Source: Epichloe hybrida (lineage: Eukaryota; Ascomycota; Sordariomycetes; Hypocreales; Clavicipitaceae). From it: a DNA stretch of 64,000 nucleotides. The translations under genes were made by a program, and so were the position numbers. Below the pieces are notes generated by a model. That model was not told the DNA's origin and did not search any database. It worked only from the letters and a program-made list of their open reading frames with translations. The stretch lies in NCBI GenBank assembly GCA_019022495.1, contig JAFEKR010000006.1, positions 744,001 to 808,000 on the forward strand, in the 5' to 3' direction. Shown piece by piece: positions 1 to 12,648 of the stretch (its first letter is position 1; each line of letters opens with the position of its first letter).

Positions 1-3000
1 GTCTATAGTAAAGGAAGTTATGCGAATGTTTTATATATATAGAGACCTAAATGCCTTATTAATTACTAATATCCTTGCTATAGACCTTTACGTGTATATA
101 CCTTAGCTAAAAGAAAATATAAAGCCTTAGGCATAATCCCTAAAGTAAAGATAGTTAGAGCCTTAGAAGTATTAGTTAAATTAGTTAGTAACTAAAGGAA
201 TTAAGTTAAGGATATATAAGTATACTATAGCTGCTAATAGAAAGATGTCTAACTAGTGTGTAAAACCTATACTAGTACTAAAGGATAAGTCTAACCTATA
301 GGCTAAGTAATAACTTACTATTAATTATTCTTATGTTAAGGAGGATATACTAGGTAGCTAGTTGCCTTTACTAGCTAAAATTCACGATTAACTATCTAAT
401 CCTTAGATTAATTCTTACTATGTGTTTAACCTTAAGCATATATACTAGTTAATACCTATAGCATTAGAATTAAGGCATATGTTTACCTTTAATGTCCCTA
501 GGTTTAGTTAGTTATAACTATCTTATATGCCCTAAGGTTCTTAATTAGCTAGGTTTATAATAACTAAAGTAATAAGGATTACACTTAGTCTAATCCTATT
601 ACCTTACCCTAAACCCTCTCTTACTGCTCCTTACTCTTAGGTAATCTAAGCGCATTAGCTATATATATAGATAATATCTTCTATAAATATGCTTTATTTA
701 AGGAGTAGTAGTCTTTTATTAAGGACTATTTACTACCTAAGCTATTATAAACCTTACTAAAACTAAGCTTTAAAAAGGTTTCTCTAGGAATAAATTTAAT
801 TATTATAGTTAGTTAGGTTTATAAGGCAGGGGGGAAAATATATATTAAACCTAACTAAGCTACAAAGCTAAGGGATTAGCCTACACCTATAAGTTAATCT
901 AGCGTGCGTTTATTCTTAGGGGCTATTAGACCTTGCTAATAATAGATTAAGAACTATGCTAAGATTACTTAACCTCTTAATTAACTTACTAGGGATATAA
1001 GCTAGTAATAGGGGGATTTAGAGGCTTTATCTTTCTTTATATTAAGGGAGAAAGCCACTACTATCCTAAGTATATATAGGTATATATTTAACTTACTAAC
1101 TTAACTATACTTTAATGCTAGCGGATTTAGTAAAGGGTGTGTAATATTATAAGTCTAAGATAAAGTCCCTTATTCTATTTTATATAATTTATTCCTTTTT
1201 ACTAAGATATAATAGAACTATAGCACTTATAAGTAAGAGCTTTATACTATTATTAAGTTTTATTAGAAGTATAAGCACTTTTTTAAGTTAAGAATAAGAT
1301 TAACTATCTTTATAGATTATAAACCACTTACTATATTTATAACTACTACTAGTTATAAGGGTATTTATGCTAGATAGGTTACTAAGCTAAGGCTATTAAA
1401 CATTAAGATTTATTTTATCTAAGGAAAATAAAATACTACTGCTAATAGGTTATCTTATACTATATTTCTATTAGATAATTATATAAATAATTTAACTAAG
1501 TTTAGGTTAAGGGATATAGTCTAAACTAGTGAATCTAGAAAGATAAAGTTAAAGGATATAAGGAGATATTAAAGACTCTAAAAGCTACTAAGGTTTAGAA
1601 GGAGTTTAATCTTAAGGGGTTAAGCTAGAATATAAGATAGCTAGAGGTATTACCTAGGGTTAAATTACTATAAAGGAAGTACCTAGAGAAGCTATAGTAT
1701 AAAGAAATTATAAGGTTTCTTACTACTAGGAAGTGTTATAAGGGAAATTATAATTATTATACTATTAGAAAAATAGTTATAAAAGTGTAATAGTATAAAC
1801 TTAAGGATAGGGTTCTCTAGTTTAAAGGAAGGCATAATAGATAATATTACCTAGTAAGAGAAGAAGTAGTAAGTGCCCTATAGGAGGCTTATAATAAATC
1901 TAGATATTTTAGAGTAAACCTAACCTAGTAATAGTTAACTTAATTAGTGTTTTAGCCTAGGATAGGTAGTAATATTATTAACTATATTCTAGGGTATATA
2001 CTATATACCTAATATACTACTTAAAAGAAAAAGGCACTAAATTAACTAGTAGTAGTAAATAAACTATTTTAAGTAATAGGGATAAATTACATTAGACTAT
2101 TTCTAGAATTAGAGCAAAAGATCTAGCATATACTTATTATAGTTAATTATTTTTCTTAGTTTATATGGCTATTCCCCTGTAGGTTAACTAGTGCTATAGA
2201 GGTAGTAAACTATCTATAGGCTTAGATAAATAGGTTATTACTTGCTCTAGAGGGTTTTTACACTAATCCTAGGCTAGTATTTAAGTTAGCAAAGTTATTA
2301 GTATTTTTAAAGAGAAAGGGAGTAAACCTAATAAATACTCTAAGATAGTCTTATAAGAGTATTAGACTAGTGGAGGTGTTAAATCAAATCTTATAAGGCA
2401 TGTTAAATAAGATAATATCTAACACAAAGAACTAGGATCTTTAACTTCCTAATGTAGTAAAAATGTTAAATTACTAATATATTAAATCCATAGGGTATAC
2501 TCCTATAGAGGTACTATATAGATTAATATAAAACTTAGGGATAAGGCTAGGAGCCTTATTAACCTAAAGTTTAGCTAGTTAGAGTGATAATTTTTATAAG
2601 AATTTAGTGTAAGTACTAGAGAAGTCCCTAGAAGGAGATATAGTAATGTATTTCGTAGGGAATGTTAAATCTTATTATATAGTAGTAAAGGCTAATAGGA
2701 GGTTAAGGGCTACTGCTTATAGAGAACGCTATAAATAATAAAGAGTTAAACCATTTAAACTAGGTAAGATAGTAATAGTAGTTACTAAGAGGAAGCCCCT
2801 AAAGCTATAATCTTAGTAATAAGGACTATTTTAAATTAAAACTTAGACTAGGTATACTTCCTATTAACTTATTAACCTAGATAAATTAAGAGTAAGAGAA
2901 GGGCATAGCTTAGACTTCTATAAGGATACTTTAAAGGCCTATATCCCTTAAACTAGTTATTTAAAGACTTTATAGGATTAACTATTATTAGGGAGAATAA

Positions 3001-3110
3001 AATTATAGAGGTGAAATTAAGGGAGAACCTTAAGATATAAAGGGATATATAATTTATATAGTAAGAATTAGAGGTTTAATAAAAATAAAAATAAAAGAGA
3101 GAGAGAGAGA
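1..3110 (+). mobile_element. RIP-degraded Ty3/Gypsy retrotransposon pol remnant
   Basis: This is a dead copy of an LTR-retrotransposon polymerase region, read on the plus strand and broken by dozens of TAA/TAG codons. What is seen: a reverse-transcriptase active-site box reading Y-I-D-N at 664-675; an RNase H stretch with N-Y-S-T-Y-K at 1216-1233 and D-Y-K-P-L-T at 1315-1332; and an integrase core with V-N-Y-F-S, stop, F-I-W at 2142-2168. The order RT, RNase H, integrase is that of Ty3/Gypsy; Copia places integrase before RT. In the first 180 bases I count 33 TA against a single CA, the mark of RIP (C to T in CpA). No long terminal repeats were delimited, and the element runs off the left edge of the window. 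It cannot encode a working protein. Confidence 0.82.
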
Positions 3111-3113
3111 GAG

Positions 3114-3139
<26 letters not shown>
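3081..3139. repeat. GA-rich then poly-A tract
   Basis: A (GA)n run passes directly into about 26 consecutive A residues. It lies at the downstream end of the legible Gypsy pol region and before a second stretch of RIP-type DNA. It may mark a 3' junction between two elements, but no target-site duplication was found. Confidence 0.7.
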
Positions 3140-3146
<7 letters not shown>

Positions 3147-6100
3147 GTTAGTAGTTAATTAAGAGGTAGGAAAAGGTAAGCTAAGAGTAAGCTTAAAGTA
3201 AGATTAGAGAAAACTATATACTTTCCCTCTCTTTCTCTTATATTCTAGCACTTTTTACCTTTCTCCTTAATTACTAAGGGAAAACCCTATTACTATTCTA
3301 AGTTTAACCCTAATAAATTTTATTAAGTTTTATTTAAAGGTTAAAGACCTCTTCTCTCCTACTTTACTATAATTACGCTATACCTTTATATTCTTATCTA
3401 AAACCATTTACTATTAAATTTTCTCTTAGCATAGCTTATATAACTATAAGTCTAGGAAGAGCTCCTAGTCTTACTAAATAAATAGTTACTTTACTAGTAG
3501 CTAGAGAAATATACTAAGTAAGTATTAAGTAAAAGGACTTAGACTTATTTAAAGACTTATATTATATATAGGACCCTAAGGAGCTAGCTTTTACCTATAT
3601 TATTTAGAAAGAAAGAATATAAGGATAAAGAAGTAATAAGGTAAAGGGGGTAACCCTTAAGCTAAATAGATAACTTCTAGTTATTAAGAATAAGGGTAAA
3701 GTGCTAGTAAAAATAATAAATAAGTTATAAGGAGAAAACTTATTTAAGAATAAAAACCTTTAACCTAGAAAATAGTATATGTTTAGCCTAGTAAATAGGT
3801 GCCTAAGGCTATATAATCTTAAGAAGATAGTAATAATTATAGTAGTAACTATATGTAATTTATTACTTATAGGAGTTAAAGGTAAAGGGGCAAATACTAT
3901 AATTAAAAGCCCTAAATAAATCTTTATAGGATACCTCTTAGATATAATATACCCTATAGCTATATAAGTACTAGGTATAAACTAGAGAGAGAACTTCCTT
4001 TAGGATAATAACTATATAATAGGAATATTCTTTAACCTAGTAATAGGGAATTATATAAAGCTTTCTCTAGTAATCCTTTACTAAGAACTACTAGTAAAAG
4101 GGAATCTAAAAGTAATAAAAGGTTTACTCTTACTAGTAGCTAATTAAACTTTAAAGAATTAAATAACTAAAGAGTTAAGGAAATTAAAGTTTAGGTAAAA
4201 GTTACTTACTAAGTAAGGAAACCTAACCTTTAATAACCTATCAACTTAGTATACTAAGATATATAATTAATTAAAGAGAGGTAATGCTATTAAGCTATTA
4301 TATACTTAAAAGATTCTAATAGTTAAGATAGTAAACTATCCTAAATTAATAGGAGGGGTTAGTAAGATATACTAGCTTACCCCTTATACTAAAGCTACTC
4401 CTAGAGTTTACTTCTATATATTCCCTCTTATATTTACCCTTAAGTTTCCTATATTTATTCTTAAGATAATAAGAAGGTTTATTAAGGCATACCTAATAAA
4501 TATTTTCTATACTACTAGCTTTCTTATAGTATTAGTAATATAGGGGGATTTAGTTAACTTAGTAATATATAAGACTAAAAACTATATCTATATTTCTAGG
4601 AAAAAAGGCAGGCCTATTATTCTAGATATTAGGCTTATTAGGGCTAAAAATTTTTACCTTTATTTCTAGCATTAGCTATAGCTAAGCTATAAACTAAAAC
4701 TATTAAAGTTCCCTTATCTATTCTAAGTTATACTATTACTCTTAGTAAGAGCTATTAAGCTATTTAGTAATAATATAAGAATAAGAAATTAAGGGCGCTT
4801 AATTAATAATATAGTATAATAGGAGTTAAGATAAGTAACCTTAAGAGTTAAGGGACTATTACACTACTTTTAGCTACTAGTAATACTAATTTATCTATAA
4901 GATTATCTCTTTAGTATCCCCTATAATCTAGTAAAAAGTAAAGGTATAATAGATAATATACTAACTATGCTTATCTAGGGTCTTTAAGCACTTAAGTTAT
5001 TTTACTTAATAGGATTACCTATGCCTAGAGACCTAATTAATATATAAACCGTAATAGTACTTAAAGACTTCTTACTATAGTGTTATTTAACTAGGGCTAT
5101 AGTAGGATATATAAGGACCTTATATCTATATAAAGGGAATAAGGAAAAGGTCCTAATAGGACTAGAAAATAAAAACAAGCCTTTTTACCTATAGAGAGTA
5201 AAGTAGCTATTAAGGATAGAAATGCCTAATAAAGTTATAAAGAGTAATAATATCCTAATTATTATAAATAAAGAGAAGTATATTAAAAGTAATAATAATT
5301 TATCTAAGCTACCTTCTAATTCTAGAGATAATAATACTAAGGATAATATATCTAAAAAAGAAATTAATAAGGGTAAGAAAACTAAAGGTAAAGCTAGTAA
5401 AAAGAAAGACCCTAGGGGTAATAATTATAAGGGTATAGGAGGTAATAAAAGTAAGAAAACTAGAGGTAATAGTAATGCTAAGGAAGGGGATAAGGATAGT
5501 AATAGAGGGAAAAGAAGTAATAGTAACCCTAAGGGCACTATTAATAATAAGGGTAAGAAAGAAAGGCCTAATAATAATAAAGATAAGACTAGTAAGGGGA
5601 CTAGAGAAGGTAACCCTCCTATAACTAATAATAATAATACTAGAGCTTTACCTAGGAGGCTAGCTAGGAATAGTATTAATAAGGAAAGAAAGCAAAAGAG
5701 GGATCTTACTAATATTAGAGGTTTATAATTATTACCTTTATTACTATTACTACCTTTACTATAGCTATAAGGGAGAGTAAACCCCTTTATAAGTAAGTAG
5801 TTAACCCTTACCTTTACCTCTATATAAGTAATATAACTAGTTACTAATAAGGAGCTATAGTGAATTTAAGATATGTTTTTACTTAAGGATATTTATAACC
5901 CTAGACTAAAACCTATTATATTAAACTTATTTACTATTCTATTAAACTATACTTTCTAAGTAAGTAGTAAGGGTATAACACTAGTTCTAACCTACCTTAG
6001 CGAAATAATAGGAGTTATAGCTAAATACTAACTAATTATAGACTTATAGGATTTAATAAAACTTACTAATAATTATAGAATTTATATCTCCCTAACTATA

Positions 6101-7190
6101 TTTATCTTTAATAAGTATTATAACCTTTAGTTAAGAGGTGCCCCTTACTTATCTAAAGTCTAATATATAATAGCTAAGGAGTATAATAAAATAGTAAATA
6201 AATTTAAATTAAGGGCTAAGTAAAAGGCTTAACCCTTATTACTAAAATTACCTATATTACTACTAATTAAAGTGTCTAAAGATTAGTTAAGTGTCTTATT
6301 AAATCTTTACCCTTATAGTTAGGCTATAGTTATGCTAACTTAGTAGCCTCTAAAAATAAAAGCTTTAAGGTCTTAGCTTTATAAAAACTAATAGAAGTAT
6401 AGTAAGGGTAAAATTAAAGCACTTAAGGTATTAGCTATAATATCTAAGGCCTATTACCTAGTTTATACTGCTCTTATAGAACTTAATAAATTAATTAATT
6501 ACTACTAGAAAAACATTAAAGCTACTAGAATTAAGGGGTTATAGCTATAAGATTTAAAAGAAGCTAGTAAATTTCTAATATTAGTATTAAATAGAAAGGA
6601 AGGAGTCCTTATTTTCTAAGAGAGTTTTAGGTCTTTACCCCTTATGTAAAATAATAAATATATTAAAGGAATTATTAGCTAGCTAGGTCTATAGGCTAAT
6701 ACCCTAGGGGGTGATTAGTCTATAGACTCTTTATTCTCTAAAGTAATAGCTAAATATATATATAGGATTAAGGGAGGGCTTTGCCCTCTAAGAATACTAG
6801 GAAGGCTAGATATCTTAATTAGAATTAGAGATTACTTAACATAGCTAAGTAACCTAATAAAGCGTAACTATTTATCTAAAAAGGCTTTTACTATTTATAA
6901 GAAGTTATTTGCTATTTTTAGGGGAGAAGCTAATAGACTATTAGCCCTATTAGACATAGAGATACTAGAAGTTATTATAATTATTAACTAATTACATTAG
7001 ACTAAGATTAAAAAGGGAGAAATGCCTAATAAGGTTAAGGGGCTAGTAGTATAAGCTAATAAGTTAAGGGGGGGGCAATAGCTATAGTAATATTTAGTGT
7101 TTTTCTAGACTAATAGTTAGGGGTAACCACTAAGTAGTAGTAGATATAATAGGTAGGGGCAGGTGTGAGGCACCTAGCTTACCTAGCACA
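3140..7190. mobile_element. Second RIP-degraded repeat remnant, family unresolved
   Basis: About 4 kb with the same extreme AT/TA-rich, CA-poor composition as the first 3.1 kb. Every frame on both strands is broken often, except a 168-codon Lys/Asn/Gly/Ser-rich open stretch at 5222-5728 that looks like biased sequence rather than a protein. I could not read RT, RNase H, integrase or transposase motifs with confidence. It could be the non-pol part of the Gypsy copy, a nested element or a different family. The composition returns to normal over about 7150-7250, so the RIP edge is quite sharp. There is no support for a functional gene here. Confidence 0.6.
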
Positions 7191-9257
7191 AAACCCCACT
7201 AGTAGATTTTTTGTTAGGGCTTGTTTTCTTCCCAGATTATCACCTTAAGGAATCAGTTTAATTTAATTAATTTATCACCGCTTTGTTCTCTGTTAAATAC
7301 AGTTCTTTGCAGGTGAGCTGCGGGTGAGCTGCAGTCAGCGTCTGATTAACCGACGTGCCAATTCGTGTTCAAGCTGAAGAGGCTGAAAAGGCGGCTGTAA
7401 CTCTGACTGGGTGCTCAACGCTCATCAACCTGCTCAACCCCAACTTGCAAACAGGCAAAGGGAAATGCTGTCAAGGGTGAATTGTCGACACCGTGGAGCT
7501 AGTGGAGATGATGACGATTGCTGAATCTGACTGAGATGAATCTGCTTCCCTCGCATCCCATCCTTGTTGCAAGCCTGGCGAAGAAGAGCGTCGAGCCGAG
7601 TCAAGCACCAGTGTCCTACCACACGCATGATTCTGGTAAAATGATGAAATAAGCCACGACATACCTGGTGTCCCTGTATGTATACAGAGTATTGATTGTT
7701 TTGGTGATGGCGGTTTGGCGCTGAGGGCGCGTGTACGGAGGGAAGATTGCGGAAGGTCTGTTATTGCTGTCGCCTGTGGACAGGCAGATAGATAGATGCC
7801 TTACCTATATGTATGGGTGCGATGGTCGAAATGAGAGCGTTGGGTCGGAGAAACCGGGAATTACGACGACCGAGGACTAATATCATTGATAGTCGAAACC
7901 AACCGAAATCCGGAATCCGAAGCGCCATGTCCACAACATCCAAACTTGCGCTGTTATTGCACCTTTGATGCCGCTACTTTCCGCCCACCCGTTTCGTCAG
8001 GATTGCGTCAACGCCTTGGCTTGGCAGAACTTGTTGATGCATGCTGGGACGGAAAAGCATGATGCCGACTCATCTGCTGAGAAGACGAGACGCGCCCCAA
8101 AAAAAACTGCAAAACTCTTCCCATGCTATCGTACGGATTTTAGTCCGCACATAATAGTCCGTACTGTCGTACCGTGTCAAGCCCGAGACGTAAAATCTCC
8201 ACTCATGTTCATCCATGCGGCCGACCTGAGTCACCTGACAGTGGAGCCGCCTAGCCTGTTTTAGTATCCTCGGCCCTCGGCGTGTTCTCTCGATACATAC
8301 ACATTGTGACCCATGTCCGTCCGGTTCTTCCGCAGACTTGTTGCAGCCATGTAATCCGTATGTACATGCAATGATCCGAAAAGCCGGCCGGCAAATAATA
8401 TGAAGCCTTCGTTTGCCCCGATATACGCACACTACGTAGATCCTCGTCCTTCACACACAACGCAGCCGTGCTGTCCTCCAATTTCCACACAATCAAGGGC
8501 ACCACAGCTCCTGCGACTCGTCGGCGGCAACCTTTGCCCACTACGAGACGCGCCAGATCCTTGTGATGATGACGATGATGCTTCCTGAAAACAAAGTGAT
8601 TCCAAATCCTGTTGTCCCCGTCCCAAGTTGCCCTGATCTGCATTTCCCCGCCCCCCCGCGAACTAATAACCACGTCGGATCGATTTATCGGCCTCGGCCA
8701 GCACGGCTTGGCGCGACTTGGCACGGATGGATTGACGCGTGGCTGGGCCGGATTTCAAACATGCCATCACACGTAAGAACATGGGCAAGTAAGTGCATCT
8801 TGTGCAAGCCCACCCACTGCGGCTGAGTGTTGTCATGTACGACTAAGGCGTACTTGATTTCCTCACGTAGTTTGGTAAAGCCAGCGTTCGTTCCTACCTA
8901 TTTGGAATGGCAACAAGTATAAAACAAGTATAAAAGCACATTCGTGCTGCTGTTTAGACGCTGTAGACATCATCGAGGCTTACCATGTTACAGAACAGTC
9001 ATGACATTTAATAAACTGATACGACGTGATGGGGCAACGTTGGTGCTCATCCGTTCTAAAAAGAAGCAATGCTGTCATGTACCATATCAACAAGCGCTAC
9101 ATAAATTTAACCGATCAGTCGTGAGTGTTGAGCGTTCCCCAGGGCCTTGTCCGATATATGTGTAAAGATGGAGAAAGATGGAAAAAGAAATAAAAAATAA
9201 AAAAACCCAAAGAGACTGTACTCTACTTTGCAAACGGTACGGTCGGTAACGTGGTCC
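7191..9257. other. Intergenic, no gene recognised
   Basis: Normal-composition DNA between the RIP-affected repeats and the 3' end of the GTPBP1-like gene. Open frames of 60-157 codons exist on both strands (the largest is minus, 8251-8724), but they overlap each other, show no family resemblance and lack convincing splice structure. It probably holds the 3' UTR of the GTPBP1-like gene near 9,200. Confidence 0.6.
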
Positions 9258-11541
9258 TTAAGCGCTCACTTGAACCTCTTGTCCAGTACGGGGCTTGCCC
9301 TCGTCCTCCTTCCCGTGGGCTGGTTGATCCATCAAGGGATGGTTAGGATCGTATCCAACAGCTTTCACGATGCCCAGGCCCTTGGTGCGGCCTTCTCTAA
9401 AAAGGAGCCGATCACCTGGCGCCAGATACTCGGGACGCTGCACAAACTGAAAGGCGACCGTGGCCCTGTCACCTGTTCTTATCAACTCGCGATCAAGGTC
9501 AATAATGGCGCAGGTTTGCGATACAGGCCCGACGTGCAGCATCGCCTGGTACTTCTTCTTGATGGTCGTGGCGTGTGAAAGGATCAAAACTGGTGGTCAT
9601 GTCAGCACGGATAAAAAAAAAAAAAAACATACATCAACCCCCCCAAACTGAGTAGACAGATGCACACCTTCTGCGACGAATTCTTTGTGCACCTTGGGAT
9701 TTAGTTGGCCCTCTGATTTAGGCAGCACAACCATGCCCTTCCGCACATCTTTTCGCTTCACCTTCTTCAGCGCGAACGAAGCCGACTGGCCTGCAATGGC
9801 GGCCGGCACACGTATTCTCTTCCGTTCAATGGATCGGATAGCTGTGGAGATAAACTGCCCCAAGGAGTCCGGTCCAACGAGAACGTTATCTCCTTCATGA
9901 ATCACGCCGGATTTGACAATCCCCGACACTACAGTACCCGTGAATGGCACCGAGAATGTGTCATTAACGTGAAATTCAAACGGCGCATCCGTATTATACC
10001 GTCCATGGTGGGGAAGAATGTTTAGAAACGTCCTTACCAAGTCGAGATTCTGTCCCGTGACGTTGGACACCTGGAATACGGGACATATTCTATGACTGAC
10101 AAACTGTGTGGCAGTGTTGATACATTCCTCGCGGGTTTTGATCAAGGTCGGTACCTTTCGGGCGCCTGGGCTCCTCATGATTTTGGTGATTTGGGTCATT
10201 GTTTCCTCCAAAATGTTTGGTGGACAGATATCAATCTTGGTGACAACAACCATGACGGGGACGTTGAGAGCCAGAGCAATTCCCAGGTGCTCCTTGCTCA
10301 TGCCGACTAGTCCGTTGTTCGCCGCCACCATGAGCAAACAGTAGTTTGGGCTGCTCGAAAGCAACCCAAAGACTGTCGTTCTCAGGTACTTTTCATGGCC
10401 AGCCAAGTCACTGAATGTGATGACCTTGGCGCTTCGCTTGCCAATATCCTCCCATGACAATTTGCCTGTCATGAGAGGGCAACAAGGCGTTAGCAAAGTT
10501 TCCATGGTGTAATTTCTTATAAAAAAAAAGGAAAAAAAAATTCAAGACAGCAAATAAAAGAGAGGGGGAAGAGCGTTGCTCATGGAAAACTTACGTCCTG
10601 GAGTGTCAGAAGTGATAACTTGACCCACGCTGTCAAACCCCATAATCTCCATGCCCACTGAACTGGTCCGGCCAGTTTCAATTTCGTGCTTATGGCGAAA
10701 CAGATTGACTCGGGCCTTTCCTCTGCCATCGTCAAGGTCGCCCTTGACCAAAACTCCGAGCATGGAGCTCTTTCCAGCATCCACTGCGTATGTCGAAATC
10801 AGTATTGACATGCCAAAAGTTATGTAGAACCCAGCGACATACCATTGCCAACAACGGCGATTCTTGTCTCAATAACATCTTCGACGTTGGTGGGAATCCG
10901 CCGAATCAGGATCTTTCCATTACATCCGGCCCCCTTCTCAGACTTGTTTGCCTTTGCTGTACCTTCGGCCTCTACCTTACCGCCGACATTCTTGGTGAGG
11001 AGAAGCTCGCAATCGGCGCCGGCAGACTTGGCTACATCGGCGAGTCTCTCATAAGCCGAGTTCCACTCGTCCAAGCTCAGAGCCATTGATTCCCCATTAT
11101 TCTCGCATCCCAGCTCGAAAACGGTTTCTCCCATACCCTCCTCTATCCGGTCGACTATGATATCACGAAGCTTTTGGAAAGTGTCTTCCTCATTCCCCAG
11201 GACGAGGTCTTTCAGAGGTATCCTTGGCGCAGTATCCGCCAGGTCTAGATTGTCAAAGAGTTCGGCCAATTCCTCATGGTGATCTGGATGAGCTGTGCTG
11301 GAGGCTGTGGCGGTGGCCTCGGCATCGGCCACGGCGGTCGCGGTCGCGGTGTTGGTTTGTCTCGACACCGGGAATCGCAGATTCTGTTGCTGCTCTACAT
11401 ACTCGGCAAAGTCACTCAAGGCCTACAAGCCATTAGAAGCACACCCTTTTTCGTAAAAGACAAACAACTGAAGCAAAGCACACATACCGATTCGCCTTTC
11501 CGCTTCTCGTGCGCCAGTACTTTTATATTCTTGGCCGACAT
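9258..11541 (-). CDS. GTPBP1/GTPBP2-type translational GTPase (EF-1A-like)
   Basis: Predicted 650 aa, five exons: 11541-11488, 11422-10843, 10783-10595, 10465-9668 and 9589-9258; the exons sum to a whole number of codons. Motifs: G1 G-N-V-D-A-G-K-S at about 210-217, with the first intron-split Val; G3 D-L-A-G-H at about 294-298; G4 T-K-I-D at about 350-353; then EF-Tu-like beta-barrel domains to the C-terminus. The roughly 200-residue N-terminal extension before G1 is usual for the GTPBP1 family and absent from EF-1A itself. The start is an 18-codon exon reading M-S-A-K-N-I-K; a TTG-initiated frame at 11419 is only the second exon. Family members are cytoplasmic GTPases linked to aminoacyl-tRNA delivery, stalled-ribosome rescue and mRNA decay. 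Family assignment is firm; the exact role in this fungus is inferred. Confidence 0.9.
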
Positions 11542-12263
11542 GGCTCTCACTGGACTAGACCAGATAGGTATTGTGTCTCAATATTCTAAGTATCATTGGA
11601 GTTCTTATTTGACGTAATGAAGGAAGATGAAGTGAGAACAAACGAAGGGCCACTCTCAAGTATGTATATTTGATGACTCACAGTAGACTTGCTGCGCCAC
11701 GGCTTCGGCCAGTTTATTCTCTTGTCGCACCAAGGAGTCATCGATGCGGTCCGAGGAAGTCCGAATAATGGCCGCGGGGCAGAATGGGTTGCCATGCGGA
11801 CTCCGAATCGGATAACTGCCTAGTCCACCACTGTGCGAGGTAAGTTGCACGAACGGAGTGAGTTCCTTCGCATTGCCAAGTCTTGTACATCGTCCCGATG
11901 TGCGAGTTTCGTTTTTTTTTTTAATGCCTGTCGCCATGTGTTTCTTCTAATTGTCCCCGTTCCACCTCATTGTTCACCGTATAAATCGAGAGACTTGACA
12001 AGGCGCTGTGCTGTAATAACTGACCACTCTCCTTTTTATCTACCCTTCCTGAATGTCTCATATGAGTCATATCGCTAGACACCGGCATGGTACGACAGCG
12101 ACTCGACTCTCCCCTCAATGAGAATAATGTCTTTCAATGCAAATGCGTTATTGCACAGGGTTCCTCTATTATACAGCGTCCTGGAAGCCATTCAGACTCG
12201 CCTCATTATCCTTGTACCAGACTCAAAATGCGGCGGACATTGGATCCTTGGTTCAGCCCAAGT
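11542..12263. other. Intergenic between GTPBP1-like gene and LSM3
   Basis: Upstream region of the GTPBP1-like gene and downstream region of LSM3. It holds one doubtful minus-strand frame (listed separately) and a run of T on the plus strand near 11912. Nothing else is recognised. Confidence 0.5.
11656..11937 (-). CDS. Doubtful small ORF, 93 codons
   Basis: ATG-initiated frame ending at 11656. Residues about 60-85 are hydrophilic and helix-like (around D-D-S-L-V-R-Q-E-N-K-L-A-E-A-V), which looks more protein-like than its surroundings, and a GTGAGT donor follows just after that stretch, so the real exon, if any, may end near 11690. No family was recognised. It could equally be the 5' flank of the GTPBP1-like gene. 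Confidence 0.18.
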   Translation of the reverse strand: MATGIKKKNETRTSGRCTRLGNAKELTPFVQLTSHSGGLGSYPIRSPHGNPFCPAAIIRTSSDRIDDSLVRQENKLAEAVAQQVYCESSNIHT

Positions 12264-12648
12264 TTAGAAGGCTACTTGCGGTGATATTAACACAACGCTG
12301 TCACCTATAATCACGAGTCAGGACCGATATCTCTTGGGAACTAGTCATCCATCCTTACCTCTGACAAACAACATCTCCGACTTGCGACTGACGGGATCAT
12401 CGTCATCATCCACGGCGTAGATGGTCTCTTCCACCTCCCCGAGGACAAGGTTGCAATGGCTGTCGTAGGCCTGTCTAGCATCAGTAAGACTGGAAGCATG
12501 ATAGCCTCGCAGGACGGAGACTTACGTGAAGCTTGCCTTTGAGCTCTCGATCACCTCTGAGTTTCACAAAGACAACTTCGTTCAGCAGAAGCCGCACGAG
12601 GTCGAGAGGTTCGGAAACATGACTGGTATCATCGCCGGGGTCGGCCAT
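12264..12648 (-). CDS. LSM3: LSm3, U6 snRNA-associated Sm-like protein
   Basis: Predicted 91 aa, three exons: 12648-12526 (41 codons), 12470-12359 and 12304-12264, with introns of 55 and 54 nt. The exons are too short to stand out as single open frames. The N-terminus is acidic, then reads E-P-L-D-L-V-R-L and, across Sm motif 1, [11 protein letters not shown], continuing [16 protein letters not shown]; Sm motif 2 is [12 protein letters not shown]. These match LSm3 closely and the length is normal (yeast and human are 89-102 aa). LSm3 sits in the nuclear LSm2-8 ring on U6 snRNA and in the cytoplasmic LSm1-7 ring for mRNA decapping. Divergent from the ATP13-like gene. Assignment is strong. Confidence 0.93.

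Noticed and set aside
5222..5728. 168-codon open frame inside the RIP region
   Set aside because: Extreme Lys/Asn/Gly/Ser bias follows from purine-rich, CA-depleted DNA; no domain, and flanking frames are full of stops.
8251..8724. 157-codon minus-strand frame
   Set aside because: Opens only by chance, overlaps several other frames on both strands, and shows no family resemblance or splice logic.
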